Shown: positions 8,408 through 17,943 of the stretch, piece by piece
How positions within the stretch are numbered: position 1 is the stretch's first letter
Layout of the letters: each line of letters begins with the position of its first letter
Position numbers and translations under genes: made by a program
NCBI GenBank assembly: GCA_903828455.1
Contig: CAIKMJ010000008.1
Span: forward strand, 1-64,000
Origin: an uncultured Acidobacteriia bacterium
GTDB lineage: Bacteria; Acidobacteriota; Terriglobia; Bryobacterales; Bryobacteraceae
DNA length: 64,000 nucleotides
Direction: 5' to 3'
Notes under the pieces: model-generated
Databases searched by the model: none
Told to the model about the DNA's origin: nothing
The model's input: only the letters and a program-made list of their open reading frames with translations

Positions 8408-9171
8408 GCGACTATTCGCGGCGCAGGATCATCACGGCCGGATTGAGTACGGTGGCGGGGGCGGCGGGGCTGGCGGTGGCCGCGCGCCTTGCGAGCCGGT
8501 ACGGGCTCATGCCGCCCGATAGCGGTGGCGTTTACGGGATCGGAGAGTCGCTCACGTATGCGACGCAGCGGCTTGTAATGGCGCAGGGCTCGGCGGCGAG
8601 GGAGTTCGAGCGCAGCCGGATTTCGGCGAAACCGCATGTCAATTACCCCGCGGGTCCGCCGCGGGACGAGGAGTTCGGGAGGCTGCGGGCGGGGCAGTTC
8701 GCGGAGTGGCGTCTGATTGTGGACGGACTGGTGGAGCGGCCGGGGGCGCACTCGGTTGCCGGGCTGAAGGGCATGCCGCGCGCGACGCAGATTACGCACC
8801 AGGCGTGCGAGGAGGGCTGGTCCTACATTGCGGAATGGAGCGGGGTGCGGTTATCGCACTTGCTGCAACTGGCAGGGGTGAAGCCGCAGGCGCGGTACGT
8901 GGTTTATTACTCGCATCAGCCGCACTGGTGGGACAGCATCGATATGGCCGAAGCGCTGCACCCGCAGACGCTGATCGCCTATGAGATGAACGGCGAGGAT
9001 TTGCCGGAGCCGCACGGGGCGCCGCTGCGGATGAAGGTTCCGAGGCAGCTGGGCTATAAGAACGTGAAGCACCTGGTGCGGCTCACGGTGACCGATAGTC
9101 TGAAAAACGTTGGCAATGGGCTCGGTTCATCGGCGCCGAGCGTTGGGTTTGCCTGGTACGCGGGCATCTGA
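8404..9171 (+). CDS. molybdopterin-dependent oxidoreductase (sulfite oxidase / MsrP-like), Tat-exported
   Basis: 255 residues. Twin-arginine leader SRRRIITAGLST followed by a hydrophobic stretch predicts folded export by Tat. The sulfite-oxidase fold is recognised from THQACEEGWSYIAEWSGV, in which Cys135 is the expected Mo ligand, and from PHGAPLRMKVPRQLGYKNVKH near the C-terminus. No dimerisation domain follows, so the size is like YedY/MsrP rather than eukaryotic sulfite oxidase. Coupled by a 4-base overlap to the b561 gene. The substrate (protein Met sulfoxide, sulfite or another S/N oxide) cannot be decided from the sequence. Confidence 0.88.
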   Translation: MSDYSRRRIITAGLSTVAGAAGLAVAARLASRYGLMPPDSGGVYGIGESLTYATQRLVMAQGSAAREFERSRISAKPHVNYPAGPPRDEEFGRLRAGQFAEWRLIVDGLVERPGAHSVAGLKGMPRATQITHQACEEGWSYIAEWSGVRLSHLLQLAGVKPQARYVVYYSHQPHWWDSIDMAEALHPQTLIAYEMNGEDLPEPHGAPLRMKVPRQLGYKNVKHLVRLTVTDSLKNVGNGLGSSAPSVGFAWYAGI

Positions 9172-9226
9172 ACGGACGCCTGGCTGGCGCGTGGTTACCG
9201 GCGCCGACCTTTTTCGGCCGCGGCGT

Positions 9227-10201
9227 TTAGCGGGCCGGGGCCGGCGGGCGGACCATGCGGGGGCAGCAGCCTTCGGCGCAGGGGTTGGGGATGCCGTCGC
9301 GGAGGGCGTCGCGCACGAGGTCGTGAATGCCTTTGACGAAGAGCGGGTGGGTTCCGGCGGTGCCGGCGCGTTCGAAGGCGATGCCGCGATCGGCGGCGAC
9401 CTGGGCGGCTTCGGTATCGAGATCCCAGGCCACTTCCATGTGGTCCGATAAGAAGCCGATGGGGACGACGATGAGGCGTTTGGCGTCGGTGGCGCGGATG
9501 TAATCGCAGATATCGGGTTCGAGCCAGGGCTGGGTGGGCGGACCGCTGCGGCTCTGCCAAACGAGTTCGGGCTCGCCGAGATTCAATCGTCGATTGACCA
9601 GGGCGGAGGCGGCGCGGAGTTGCTGCACGTAGGGGCTGCCGTCCGACATCGAAATGGGAATGCTGTGCGCGGTGTAGACGACTGTTGCGCCGGGCAGGCG
9701 GGACTGGGCGACGCGGACGCGGTCGACCATGGTGTCGATGAAGCCGGGGTGTTGCCAGTAGGGCGGCAGTTTGTCGATGCGCGGCGCATCGGGGACGGCG
9801 GCGCGGGCGGCTTCGATGTCCTCGCGGTACTGGCGGCAGCCGGAATACGAACCGAAGGCGGAGGTGGCGAGGGCGAGGGCGTGCTTCACGCCGTCGTTGC
9901 GCATGTGGCGCACGGTTTCGGCGAGCATGGGGTGCCAGTTGCGGTTGCCCCAGTAGACGGGAAGCGAGGTGCCGTTTTCGGTGAATTCGCCTTCGAGCGC
10001 GTCGATGAGGCGGCGGCACTGTTCGTTGATGGGGCTTTTGCCTTCGAAATGGTAGTAGTGTTCGGCGACTTCGAGGAGGCGCTCGCGGGGCACGTTGCGG
10101 CCGCGCAGCACGTTTTCGAGAAACGGGATGACATCCTCATGCTTTTCGGGCCCGCCGAAGGAGATGAGCAGGAGGGCGTCGTAACGGTCACTGGTCGGCA
10201 C
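9227..10201 (-). CDS. hemH: ferrochelatase, [2Fe-2S] type
   Basis: 324 residues. Inserts Fe2+ into a porphyrin in the last stage of haem synthesis. Catalytic His is in VVYTAHSIPISM and the conserved Glu in GFLSDHMEVAWDLD. Four Cys match those that bind a [2Fe-2S] cluster in actinobacterial enzymes: Cys122 in SGCRQYRED and Cys308, 312 and 313 in NPCAEGCCPR. The TAHSIP pattern and the Cys set suggest the coproporphyrin-dependent route (CpfC), although HemW-like protein at 60639-61745 does not settle this. Same strand as pgm, 53 bases downstream of it in the opposite reading order (pgm ends at 10255). Confidence 0.92.
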   Translation of the reverse strand: MPTSDRYDALLLISFGGPEKHEDVIPFLENVLRGRNVPRERLLEVAEHYYHFEGKSPINEQCRRLIDALEGEFTENGTSLPVYWGNRNWHPMLAETVRHMRNDGVKHALALATSAFGSYSGCRQYREDIEAARAAVPDAPRIDKLPPYWQHPGFIDTMVDRVRVAQSRLPGATVVYTAHSIPISMSDGSPYVQQLRAASALVNRRLNLGEPELVWQSRSGPPTQPWLEPDICDYIRATDAKRLIVVPIGFLSDHMEVAWDLDTEAAQVAADRGIAFERAGTAGTHPLFVKGIHDLVRDALRDGIPNPCAEGCCPRMVRPPAPAR

Positions 10202-10254
10202 AAGTCCAGTATAGGGATTGGTGCGCGACGCCGGGAGCGCGGAGGCGGCGCGGG

Positions 10255-11940
10255 TCAGCGGCCGAGCGCGCGGCCGAGGAGAGTCTGGGCTTCGGCGACG
10301 ATCTCATTGAGATGAGCGCGGGAGCGGAGGCTTTCGGCGTAGAGCTTGTAGATGTCTTCGGTGCCGGAGGGGCGGGCGGCGAACCAGCCGCTGTTGGTGA
10401 CGACTTTGAGTCCGCCGATGGAGGCGTGGTTGCCGGGGGCGTGGGTGAGGGTGGCGGTGATGGGGTCGCCGGCGAGGGTGGTGGCGGGGAAGTCCTGGGG
10501 GGTGAGGCGCTTGAGGGCTTCGCGTTTTTCGGCCGTGGCCGGTGCGTCGATGCGGGTGTAAAAAACGTTGCCGTAGCGGGAGACGAGATCGCGCCAGTGT
10601 TCGCCGGGGTCGCGCGAGGTGACGGCGCAGATTTCGGCGGCGAGAAGGCCGAGGATGAGGCCATCCTTATCGGTGCTCCAGACGGTGCCGTCGCGGCGGA
10701 GGAAGCTGGCGCCGGCGCTTTCTTCGCCGCCGAAGCAGCAGCTGCCGTCGAACAGGCCGGGCGCGAACCACTTGAAGCCGACGGGAACTTCCCAGAGGAT
10801 GCGGTGGCGGTCGCGGACCACGCGGTCGATGACGCTGCTCGAAACGACGGTCTTGCCGATCATGGCCGAGGCGGGCCAGTGGGGGCGGTGGGAGAGCAGG
10901 TACTGGATCGCGACGGCGAGGTAGTGATTCGGATTCAGGAGGCCGGAGGAGCGGGTGACGATGCCGTGGCGGTCGGCGTCGGGATCGTTGCCCCAGGCGA
11001 TGTCGTAGCGGTCGGGCGCGGCGCCGGGGGCCTGGGCGCCGGCGATTTTGTGGACAAGGCCGGCCATGGCCTGGGGGCTGGAGCAGTCCATGCGGATCTT
11101 GCCGTCGTGATCGACGGTCATGAAGCCGAAGCGGGGGTCGAGCTTCGGATTGACGATGGTGAGATCGAGGCCGTAGCGTTCGGCGATGGGTTCCCAGTAG
11201 GCGAGCGAGGCGCCGCCGAGAGGGTCGACGGCGATTTTGGGGGCGCTGGTGCGGATGGCTTCCATGTCGATGACGGAGGCGAGGTCGTCGACGTAGGGGC
11301 GGATGAGGTCCTGCGAGTGGGTGGTGGGGGCGCGCAGGGCCCACTCGTGGAGGATGCGTTTGACGTCGCGGCAGCCATCGCGAAGAAGATCGTTGGCGCG
11401 GTTCTGGATCCAGCTGGTGACGCTGGTGTCGGCGGGGCCGCCATCGGGCGGATTGTATTTGAAGCCGCCGTCTTCGGGAGGATTGTGCGAGGGCGTGATG
11501 ATGATGCCGTCGGCGAGGGCGGCGCCGGGATTGCCGTAGCGGTGGCGGTTGTGGGTGAGGATGGCGTGGGAGACGACGGGCGTGGGGGTGCAGCCATCGT
11601 TTTCCTGAATGATGGTTTCGACGTTGTTGGCGGCGAGGACTTCGAGGGCGGTGCGCTCGGCGGCGGCGGAGGCGGCGTGGGTGTCCTTGCCCATGAAGAC
11701 GGGGCCGAGCGTGCCGTTGCGCGAGCGATAGTCGCAGATGGCCTGGGTGATGGCGAGGATGTGGGATTCGGTGAAGGTGCCGTTGAGGGGCGAACCGCGG
11801 TGGCCGCTGGTGCCGAAGGAGACCAGTTGCGCGGGGTTGGCGGGGTCGGGGCGGCGCTCGTAATACTGGCGTTCGAGATCGGCGGTATCGATGAGGAGTT
11901 CGGGCGGCGCCGGACGGCCTGCAAGGGGGTTGAGAGGCAT
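10255..11940 (-). CDS. pgm: phosphoglucomutase (alpha-D-glucose phosphate-specific)
   Basis: 561 residues, close to the 546 of the E. coli enzyme. Interconverts glucose 1-phosphate and glucose 6-phosphate. The N-terminal [11 protein letters not shown] and the catalytic loop [15 protein letters not shown] (phosphoserine Ser151) are exact for the family. A metal loop ([13 protein letters not shown]), a sugar-binding loop ([11 protein letters not shown]) and the C-terminal phosphate-binding [12 protein letters not shown] are also seen. I start at ATG 11940; the open frame continues upstream to 12255 but that part overlaps the end of the next gene and has no family similarity. Fits the 6-phosphogluconolactonase gene at the other end of the window only in theme. 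Confidence 0.95.
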   Translation of the reverse strand: MPLNPLAGRPAPPELLIDTADLERQYYERRPDPANPAQLVSFGTSGHRGSPLNGTFTESHILAITQAICDYRSRNGTLGPVFMGKDTHAASAAAERTALEVLAANNVETIIQENDGCTPTPVVSHAILTHNRHRYGNPGAALADGIIITPSHNPPEDGGFKYNPPDGGPADTSVTSWIQNRANDLLRDGCRDVKRILHEWALRAPTTHSQDLIRPYVDDLASVIDMEAIRTSAPKIAVDPLGGASLAYWEPIAERYGLDLTIVNPKLDPRFGFMTVDHDGKIRMDCSSPQAMAGLVHKIAGAQAPGAAPDRYDIAWGNDPDADRHGIVTRSSGLLNPNHYLAVAIQYLLSHRPHWPASAMIGKTVVSSSVIDRVVRDRHRILWEVPVGFKWFAPGLFDGSCCFGGEESAGASFLRRDGTVWSTDKDGLILGLLAAEICAVTSRDPGEHWRDLVSRYGNVFYTRIDAPATAEKREALKRLTPQDFPATTLAGDPITATLTHAPGNHASIGGLKVVTNSGWFAARPSGTEDIYKLYAESLRSRAHLNEIVAEAQTLLGRALGR

Positions 11941-11996
11941 GACGGTTGTTCCGAAAACGTTTTCGTCGCTGTCGTTCCCTACATTATCGGCGACGG

Positions 11997-13832
11997 CTAT
12001 TGTTTTCCCTGAAGACTGGCGGGAGGGAAGTATTCGCCGAGCAGTTGGCGCTTCCACCAGTTGCCGGTGCGGCGGCGCTCGTCGTAAGTGGTGAAGGTGT
12101 ACTGGTATATCATGGCGCGCACGTATTTGGGCGGGCCGCCAGGAAAGGGGTTGACGCCGAGCAGTTCGAGGACGCGCGGCTCGCCTTCGAGAAGGCGCGA
12201 GATGAGGCGGATGAGCCAGGGATTTTCGCGATAGGAGCCGAGGGCGGCGAACCACATCTGCCAGTCGAGGCGAGGCTGCGCGGGGGCGACCCAGGAGGGT
12301 GGGCGTTCGAGGGGGCCGGCTTTGTAGCGGAAGACGTAGGGGGTCCAGGTGACGTTGTCGTTGGAACCTTCGAGGGAGATTTCCGGGCGGGTGGTGGTCA
12401 TGTTGGCGAAAAGACCGTAGCCGTTGACAATGCCGTAGGTGGCGGGCCAGGAGAGCGCTTCGTGCACGGCGGGCGGGGTTTCGACGCCGAAGGAGGAGGC
12501 GACCATGGGGAGCGAGATCGCGACGATGACGGTGACCAGAACGGCGGAGACAAGTGAGTTGGCACGCAGCGGTTTCGGCTCGCGACGTTCGCGCCAGAGC
12601 CGGCGGGCGGGCGCTCCGGATTTTGGTACACGGGGCCCGAACCAGCGGGAGAGCAGCGCGTCATCGAGCAGGAACAGGCAGAGCGCGATGGTCAGCAGGT
12701 TGAAGAAAGTGTAGTTGCCGGTGAGCAGGATGAGGGTTTCGAGGAAGACGAAGCCGGCGGCGGCGAGTTGTTTGCAGCGGCGCGGGCCGAAGATGAAGAA
12801 GGGCAGGATGAGTTCGATGACGAAGACCATCAGCGTGGAGAGCTGCTGGAACCAGAGCGGGAGCTGCGCTGCGTACCAGGCGAGCGGCGTGGGGAGCGGC
12901 TGCGTCATGTAGTGGAAGCTGAGCGCGGTGAGGTTGTGCCAGGTGAGGTCGCCGCTGGCGAGCTTGACGACGCCGGACTGGAACATGAGGCGGAACAGCA
13001 GCCAGCGGAAGAGCCAGACGCGCGGCCAGGAGGGCTTGAGGAAGATGGCGAGGAAGCCGGCTTCGAGCAGAAGATAGTCCCACTGGTAGGACATGAAAAC
13101 CTGTGCGCCGTTCACCACGGACAGGTAGTAGACGAACAGGACGATGAAGGCGGCCTTTTGCCCGGCGGTGTGCGGGCGCGCGATGGCGGCGACGAAGGCG
13201 AGGACCGCGCCGCCCCAGACGAGCGAGAGCAGGGCGAATTCGCTGTGGGCCCACCAGAAGAGCGTGGGGACGCGCCAGATGGCGGCCGGGCCGATCTGGC
13301 GGGTGAGCGCGGCGAGCGTTTCGGCGACGGGCTGGAGGCCTTTTGCGCCGATGAGTCCGCGCACCTGCTGGCCGAAGGAGACGAAGGCGATCAGGTAGAT
13401 GAAGGCGACGGCGCGGGAGAAGAGCGACGAGGCAAGAGTGTACGAGGGCGGTTCGACGTGGCGGCCCCACAGCGCGCGGGTGATTTTGTAGCCGGCGTTG
13501 CGATGGCTGGCGATGCGGCGATAGACGAATTCTGAGAGCGGGGCGAGGCCGGGGACGTTCGAGAAAAGCCAGAGCAGGCAGGCGAGGCCGGGGACGAGGG
13601 CGAGCAGGTGAAAGACGGCTTCGGCACCGCTGTAGCGACGGTCTTCGAGGAAGAACTGGACGGAGCGGCGGAAGTCTTCGGGCGGCACTTCGGGGAAACG
13701 CGGGGCGACTTTCTGAAACGGCTGATAGTCGACGGCGTCGCCGGTGAGTTTGTTCCAGTAGCCGACCCAGAGGCGGCAGAAGGAACAGTCGCCGTCGAAT
13801 ACGAGAAGCGGCCGTGGAGAGCGGGCAGGCAC
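11997..13832 (-). CDS. DCC thiol-oxidoreductase - lipase maturation factor-like fusion protein
   Basis: 611 residues. Residues about 8-120 are a DCC (DUF393) domain with FDGDCSFC (Asp13, Cys16, Cys19), a thioredoxin-like redox motif. About 130-420 contain several membrane helices and the signature of lipase maturation factor proteins, for example [18 protein letters not shown] and [22 protein letters not shown]. The rest (about 450-611) is a soluble C-terminal domain with [18 protein letters not shown] and [13 protein letters not shown], also typical of the LMF family. A fusion of a disulphide-active domain to a membrane chaperone suggests oxidative folding of secreted enzymes. No lipase gene is nearby. 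Confidence 0.85.
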   Translation of the reverse strand: MPARSPRPLLVFDGDCSFCRLWVGYWNKLTGDAVDYQPFQKVAPRFPEVPPEDFRRSVQFFLEDRRYSGAEAVFHLLALVPGLACLLWLFSNVPGLAPLSEFVYRRIASHRNAGYKITRALWGRHVEPPSYTLASSLFSRAVAFIYLIAFVSFGQQVRGLIGAKGLQPVAETLAALTRQIGPAAIWRVPTLFWWAHSEFALLSLVWGGAVLAFVAAIARPHTAGQKAAFIVLFVYYLSVVNGAQVFMSYQWDYLLLEAGFLAIFLKPSWPRVWLFRWLLFRLMFQSGVVKLASGDLTWHNLTALSFHYMTQPLPTPLAWYAAQLPLWFQQLSTLMVFVIELILPFFIFGPRRCKQLAAAGFVFLETLILLTGNYTFFNLLTIALCLFLLDDALLSRWFGPRVPKSGAPARRLWRERREPKPLRANSLVSAVLVTVIVAISLPMVASSFGVETPPAVHEALSWPATYGIVNGYGLFANMTTTRPEISLEGSNDNVTWTPYVFRYKAGPLERPPSWVAPAQPRLDWQMWFAALGSYRENPWLIRLISRLLEGEPRVLELLGVNPFPGGPPKYVRAMIYQYTFTTYDERRRTGNWWKRQLLGEYFPPASLQGKQ

Positions 13833-13944
13833 GATCCAGAACTAACACAGGGCGAGCGGCGGCGCGGGGCGCGGGTGCGCGGGGGCGGGCGAAGAAGTAG
13901 TTGTGCGATAAGTAGAATTTAGAAATCTGCGCGAGGTAAGTGTC

Positions 13945-14499
13945 ATGTTACGAAAAGTAATTTCATACGGGTTCGTTGTTGCCGCGATGGCCGGTGCGCT
14001 GGTTTTCGGTGCGCTGGTTTTCGGTGCGCCGAAGAAGGCGACGCCGGCGGAGCTGAATCTGACGGATCTGGACGGCAAGAAAGTTCATCTGAAGGATCTT
14101 CGGGGCAAGATCGTGGTGGTGAACTTCTGGGCCACGTGGTGCGGGCCGTGCAAGGAAGAGATGCCGGTGTTTGTTGAGCTGGAAAAGAAGTGGGCGGCGA
14201 AGGGCGTAACTTTCATTGGCGCGTCGCTGGACGATAAGAAGACGCAGAAGAACATTCCGGAATTTGTGAAGAAGTATCAGATTGATTTTCCGGTGTGGAC
14301 GGGCACGTCGGGCGACGACCTCTTTAAGCTGGGGATGGGGGAGGCGGTGCCGGATACGGCGTTTGTGGATACCGACGGCGTGGTGCTTCTGCGCGTGCAG
14401 GGTGAGATTCACCGGGCGGAGCTGGAGGAGCGGCTGGAGTGGATGACGGGCGACCGTTCCAAACCGTCGCCGAAGCCGTTGTTACACAATCTGCCGTAA
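13945..14499 (+). CDS. TlpA/ResA-like thioredoxin-domain protein
   Basis: 184 residues: an N-terminal hydrophobic anchor (about 5-28) and a TlpA-type thioredoxin fold. WCGPC active site (Cys66, Cys69) in VVVNFWATWCGPCKEEMPVF; cis-Pro region GEAVPDTAFVD. Expected to be membrane-tethered on the outer face of the inner membrane and to reduce disulphides, for instance of apocytochrome c. The window encodes a multihaem cytochrome that would need such a reductase. The anchor contains a perfect 15-bp tandem duplication giving GALVFGALVFG. GAGGTAAG precedes the ATG. Confidence 0.9.
   Translation: MLRKVISYGFVVAAMAGALVFGALVFGAPKKATPAELNLTDLDGKKVHLKDLRGKIVVVNFWATWCGPCKEEMPVFVELEKKWAAKGVTFIGASLDDKKTQKNIPEFVKKYQIDFPVWTGTSGDDLFKLGMGEAVPDTAFVDTDGVVLLRVQGEIHRAELEERLEWMTGDRSKPSPKPLLHNLP
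13996..14025 (+). repeat. perfect 2 x 15-bp tandem repeat in the TlpA-like gene
   Basis: The unit GCGCTGGTTTTCGGT occurs twice in direct succession, adding five residues (ALVFG) to the membrane anchor of the TlpA-like protein without a frameshift. Perfect identity implies a recent slippage event. Confidence 0.9.
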
Positions 14500-14684
14500 G
14501 TGCGCAGAACGCAAAAGCGGTTGTATTCGCACTAATGGTTTTGAATTAGCTGCGCGCGGGCGGCCGGCGTTGTAATGGATTTCTGTTATTGTCCGGTGCC
14601 GACATTGTTTCCTAGGATGGATTAAAGGGCCAGTAGTGCGAGGCGCTGCGCCCCGAAGTCCTGACTGACAACGGAGACAAAGTT

Positions 14685-15872
14685 ATGAAATTCGGATTTT
14701 CATTTTATTCACGGCCCCTGCTGACGGCGGCCGCGGCGCTGCTGAGTGTGGCGTCGGTGCAGCCGGTATTCGGGCAGGGCTGTATTATTTCGCGTTCGAA
14801 CGGGCAGGTGGGCGGTCCGGCGAGCGATGGCGGTTACATGTCGCCGGGTGACATTCAGGTGGGCGATTCCTACCGGCATCAGTTTTCGTTCCGTCACTTT
14901 GTCGGACCGACGGAGCAGACACAGCGTCAGGTGCTGGGCAACGAGGTCGAGAATAAGATCAACCTGCAGAACTTCAATGTGACTTATCAGCTGACGAGCC
15001 GGTTCAGTGTAAGTGCGGATATGCCGCTGCTGACGGCGAGCCGCCACACGAATAACTCGCCGATCGTTTATACGACGCAGGGGATTGGCGACATTGCGTT
15101 CATGGCGAACGGCTGGGTGTTCAATACCAGTGAAAACTCGCGCGGTAACGTGCAGCTGGGCGCGGGACTGCTGTTGCCGACGGGGCGGAACAACCTGGCG
15201 AACACGGTGGACGCGTATGACGGGAAGGGGCCGCATCCGGTGGTAGTGGATTATTCGATTCAGCCGGGGCAGGGAGGCTGGGGCATCCCGTTCCAGTGGC
15301 AGTCGTTTGTAAACGTCGGGTCGACGCAGTTGTATTTCAACGGCAACTACACGGCGATGCTGCAGAGCATCAACATGCATACGATCCGCAGCGCTACGGT
15401 AAATCCGGTGACGCTGACGCAGTACAACTCGATTTCCGATCAGTATCTGCTGGAGGCCGGCGTTGCGCATGCGGTGCCGAAGGTGAACGGACTGAGCGTG
15501 ACGGTGGGACCGCGCATGGAAGGAGCGCCGGCGCGCAACCTGTTCCCTGGAAGCAACCTCGGATTCCGGCGGCCTGGTTTTGCGATTTCCATCGAGCCGG
15601 GTGTGCAGTACGCGCACGGCGGGCATATCTTTACGGTGCAAATGGGTAAGGCGTTCTACCGCGACCGCACCCACAGCGTGCCGGATGTGCTGACGGGCGG
15701 GCACGGCGATGCGGCGTTTGCCGACTATGTGTGGCTGGCGAGCTATTCGTATCGCTTCATGCGGGGCCATTCGGCCGCGGCACACGGCCACGATTCGGCC
15801 GACCATGTGAGCGGCAATTCGACGCCGTCGGCTCCGGCACTGCCGCGGACGACCGGCAACGGCGGCTGCTAA
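14685..15872 (+). CDS. putative outer-membrane beta-barrel protein, His/Gly tail
   Basis: 395 residues with signal peptide (cleavage after VQPVFGQ, about 31). The mature part has alternating aromatic/hydrophobic strands separated by polar turns, e.g. NFNVTYQLTSRFSVSADMPL and GNVQLGAGLLLPTGRNNLAN, like proteins of the phenol-degradation MetA/transporter outer-membrane group. The final strand YVWLASYSYRFMRG is followed by a His/Ser/Ala-rich tail (about 360-395) ending in Cys, with GHSAAAHGHDSADH as a possible metal-binding stretch. GGAGA lies 9-13 bases before the ATG. A strong terminator follows at 15970-16008. Exact family not certain. Confidence 0.7.
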   Translation: MKFGFSFYSRPLLTAAAALLSVASVQPVFGQGCIISRSNGQVGGPASDGGYMSPGDIQVGDSYRHQFSFRHFVGPTEQTQRQVLGNEVENKINLQNFNVTYQLTSRFSVSADMPLLTASRHTNNSPIVYTTQGIGDIAFMANGWVFNTSENSRGNVQLGAGLLLPTGRNNLANTVDAYDGKGPHPVVVDYSIQPGQGGWGIPFQWQSFVNVGSTQLYFNGNYTAMLQSINMHTIRSATVNPVTLTQYNSISDQYLLEAGVAHAVPKVNGLSVTVGPRMEGAPARNLFPGSNLGFRRPGFAISIEPGVQYAHGGHIFTVQMGKAFYRDRTHSVPDVLTGGHGDAAFADYVWLASYSYRFMRGHSAAAHGHDSADHVSGNSTPSAPALPRTTGNGGC

Positions 15873-15969
15873 TCGTTTCAACGGTTGCCGCCGGCAGAGA
15901 CTGGCGGCAATACCGGTAGTTGGGCGACGCTGTAAGTCAGACGACTGTAAGTCAGCAAAGGTAAGTGAG

Positions 15970-16008
15970 AAGGCTGCGGGGACCGGACATGGTTCGCGCA
16001 GCCTTTTT
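15970..16008 (+). terminator. rho-independent terminator after the outer-membrane-like gene
   Basis: AAGGCTGCG (15970-15978) pairs with CGCAGCCTT (15997-16005) around an 18-base loop and is followed by a T-run (16004-16008). About 100 bases downstream of the stop at 15872. Confidence 0.8.
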
Positions 16009-16078
16009 GCTTTTGGGTAGTGGAGAGGACGAGGCGGCGGAGTCGCTCAGCGGACGAGGAGAGTCGCTGCGCGGCGGC

Positions 16079-16138
16079 GATGCGAGGGTCGACGATGCGA
16101 GGGAGGGCGATGCGAGGGTCGACGATGCGAGGGAGGGG
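16079..16138 (+). repeat. 4 x 15-bp tandem repeat in an intergenic region
   Basis: Four units in alternating versions: GATGCGAGGGTCGAC, GATGCGAGGGAGGGC, GATGCGAGGGTCGAC, GATGCGAGGGAGGGG. This is equally a 30-bp unit repeated twice. It lies in the 400-base gap 15873-16272, between a terminator and the 3' end of the convergent CRTAC1 gene. Apart from the terminator, this repeat and G-rich sequence I see nothing else in that gap. Confidence 0.9.
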
Positions 16139-16272
16139 TTGCGGTGCGGGCCGGTAGAGGGGGCGGAAGGTCGCGGAGTGGAGACTAAAATGGCGGCGCC
16201 ATCGTGCAGACTGGCGCCGCCATTATTGTTTGCCGAAGCGAACGGGGCGTTTGGGCCCCGCGTATCACTGCG

Positions 16273-17943
16273 CTACTTCGCCGCCGGAATCAGCCCCTTG
16301 GCTTCGTCGATGGTGAAGCGCTGGTTGGCCGGGACGTTATTGAAGCTCTGCTTCGTGCCGCTCGGCCATTCCACCTGCACTGTCTTGACGACCGTATCGG
16401 CACCGAGTCCGAAGGTCAGCGCCAGATCGCTTTGCGATGCGTAGCTCGATCCGCTGCGGACGGTGCTCCACTGCTTGCCGCCGGCGCTTTCGATGCGAAC
16501 CACGGCGCCGATGCCGTCGCGGTTGGATTTGGTGCCGCTGGTGCGGAACGAGACCCAATGATTCTTGTTGCCGCCGTCGTTGCGGTACAGATGGGCCGCG
16601 CCGCCGTTGGTGGTGAGGATCACGTCGAGATCGCCGTCATGATCGAAATCGGAGTAGATCGCGCCGCGGGCGACGATGGGCTTGGTGAAGTCGGCGCCGA
16701 CTTTGGTCGACATATTGTCGAACTTCTTCGAGCCGAGGTTGCGGAACAGCAGCGGCGGTTCCTCATAGTGGATCTTGGGCTGAACCTTGCCGATCTCCTC
16801 TTCAATGTGGCCGTTGGCGGTGAGGATGTCGGGGTAACCGTCGAGATCGTAGTCGAAGAAGAAGACGCCGAAGGCGAGCGACAGAAGGCTTTCGCGGCCG
16901 ACGGTGGAGAGCGGGGCTTCGTCGACAAAGAGGCCGTTGCCTTCGTTGTGATAGAGGCCGAGCATCTGGTTGGAGAAGTTGCCGACCAGCAGATGGGCGC
17001 GGCCGGTGCGGTCGTAATCGCCGGAATCGACGCCCATGGCGCCGCGCGCGACGCCGTCTTCGCCGTAGGCGACGCCCGCGGTCATGCCGTTTTCCGAGAA
17101 CGTGCCGTTGCGGTTGTTGTGGTAGAGCTTATTGGGCTGCGTATCGTTGCAGACGAAGACATCGGGCCAGCCGTCGCCATCGATATCGACGATGGAAACG
17201 CCGAGCGACTTACTTGTTGCGTCGCCCATGCCGGCTTTTGCCGTAACATCTTCAAACTTACCGTTGCCGAGGTTGTGGTAGAGCTTGCTCTGCGTTCCTT
17301 TGTAGGATTCCGGGGTGCAGTAAGACTTGGTGTTGCCGTCGAGCGAGCACCAGATGTCGCCCTTCTGCGTCCACTGAACATAGTTGGCGACGAAGATATC
17401 GAGCTTACCGTCGCGGTCGTAATCGAGGAAAGCAACGCTGGTGCCGAAGCTGGCGTTATTAATGCCGGAGCCGGCGGTCACGTCCCTGAACTTACCGTTG
17501 CCTTCGTTGTGGAATAACTTATCGCCGTCGAGGGCGGTGATGTAGATGTCATCTTTACCGTCGTTATCGAAATCGCCGACGGCGATGCCGATGCCGTAGA
17601 TTTCCACGTCGAGACCGGAGCCTTTGGTGACGTCGACGAACTTGCCGTGATCGTTGTGATAAAGGGTGGCGGTGGTGCGGCGGCCCCTGGGCGTCCAGTC
17701 CTTGCCGTTGACGAAGACGACGTCCGACCAGCCGTCGCCATCGTAATCGATGAAGGCGGCACCGGCGCCGAGCGTTTCCGGCAGGTACTTCTTGCCGGTC
17801 TTGCCGGCGTTGTGAACGAACTTAATGCCGGATGCGGCGGTGGCATCGGTAAAGGTAACGGGATTGGCCGGACCGACGGCGGCGAGCAGGGCCGCGGTGA
17901 CGCCGATGGCTCCGACTCCGGTGAGTGCCGAGAACAACTTCAT
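16273..17943 (-). CDS. CRTAC1 family protein (FG-GAP/VCBS repeats + ASPIC/UnbV domain)
   Basis: 556 residues. Signal peptide or anchor at 1-25, then a seven-bladed integrin-like propeller with Ca-binding loops of the form DxDxDG: FIDYDGDGWSD, VGDFDNDGKDD, FLDYDRDGKLD, IVDIDGDGWPD, FFDYDLDGYPD and SDFDHDGDLD. The C-terminal ASPIC/UnbV domain is at about 455-545 (NHWVSFRTSGTKSNRDGIGAVVRI, then VKTVQVEWPSGTKQSFNNV). Secreted or periplasmic; function of bacterial CRTAC1 proteins is unknown. The ATG follows the TAA of the multihaem cytochrome with no gap (TAAATG), so the two are translationally coupled. A close relative is encoded at 23235-24992: both have SYCTPE, NYV and NDTQPNKLY. Confidence 0.93.
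   Translation of the reverse strand: MKLFSALTGVGAIGVTAALLAAVGPANPVTFTDATAASGIKFVHNAGKTGKKYLPETLGAGAAFIDYDGDGWSDVVFVNGKDWTPRGRRTTATLYHNDHGKFVDVTKGSGLDVEIYGIGIAVGDFDNDGKDDIYITALDGDKLFHNEGNGKFRDVTAGSGINNASFGTSVAFLDYDRDGKLDIFVANYVQWTQKGDIWCSLDGNTKSYCTPESYKGTQSKLYHNLGNGKFEDVTAKAGMGDATSKSLGVSIVDIDGDGWPDVFVCNDTQPNKLYHNNRNGTFSENGMTAGVAYGEDGVARGAMGVDSGDYDRTGRAHLLVGNFSNQMLGLYHNEGNGLFVDEAPLSTVGRESLLSLAFGVFFFDYDLDGYPDILTANGHIEEEIGKVQPKIHYEEPPLLFRNLGSKKFDNMSTKVGADFTKPIVARGAIYSDFDHDGDLDVILTTNGGAAHLYRNDGGNKNHWVSFRTSGTKSNRDGIGAVVRIESAGGKQWSTVRSGSSYASQSDLALTFGLGADTVVKTVQVEWPSGTKQSFNNVPANQRFTIDEAKGLIPAAK

Noticed and set aside
10312-12012. 566-codon plus-strand frame opposite phosphoglucomutase
   Set aside because: Gly/Ala/Val/Asp-rich shadow of pgm, whose catalytic motifs are certain on the other strand.
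16079-16138. CRISPR-like array
   Set aside because: Units are contiguous 15-mers without unique spacers, and no cas genes are present.
15965-16444. Open frame covering the terminator and the 15-bp repeats
   Set aside because: Begins in the terminator stem, runs through a tandem repeat and into the 3' end of a certain minus-strand gene; no homology features.
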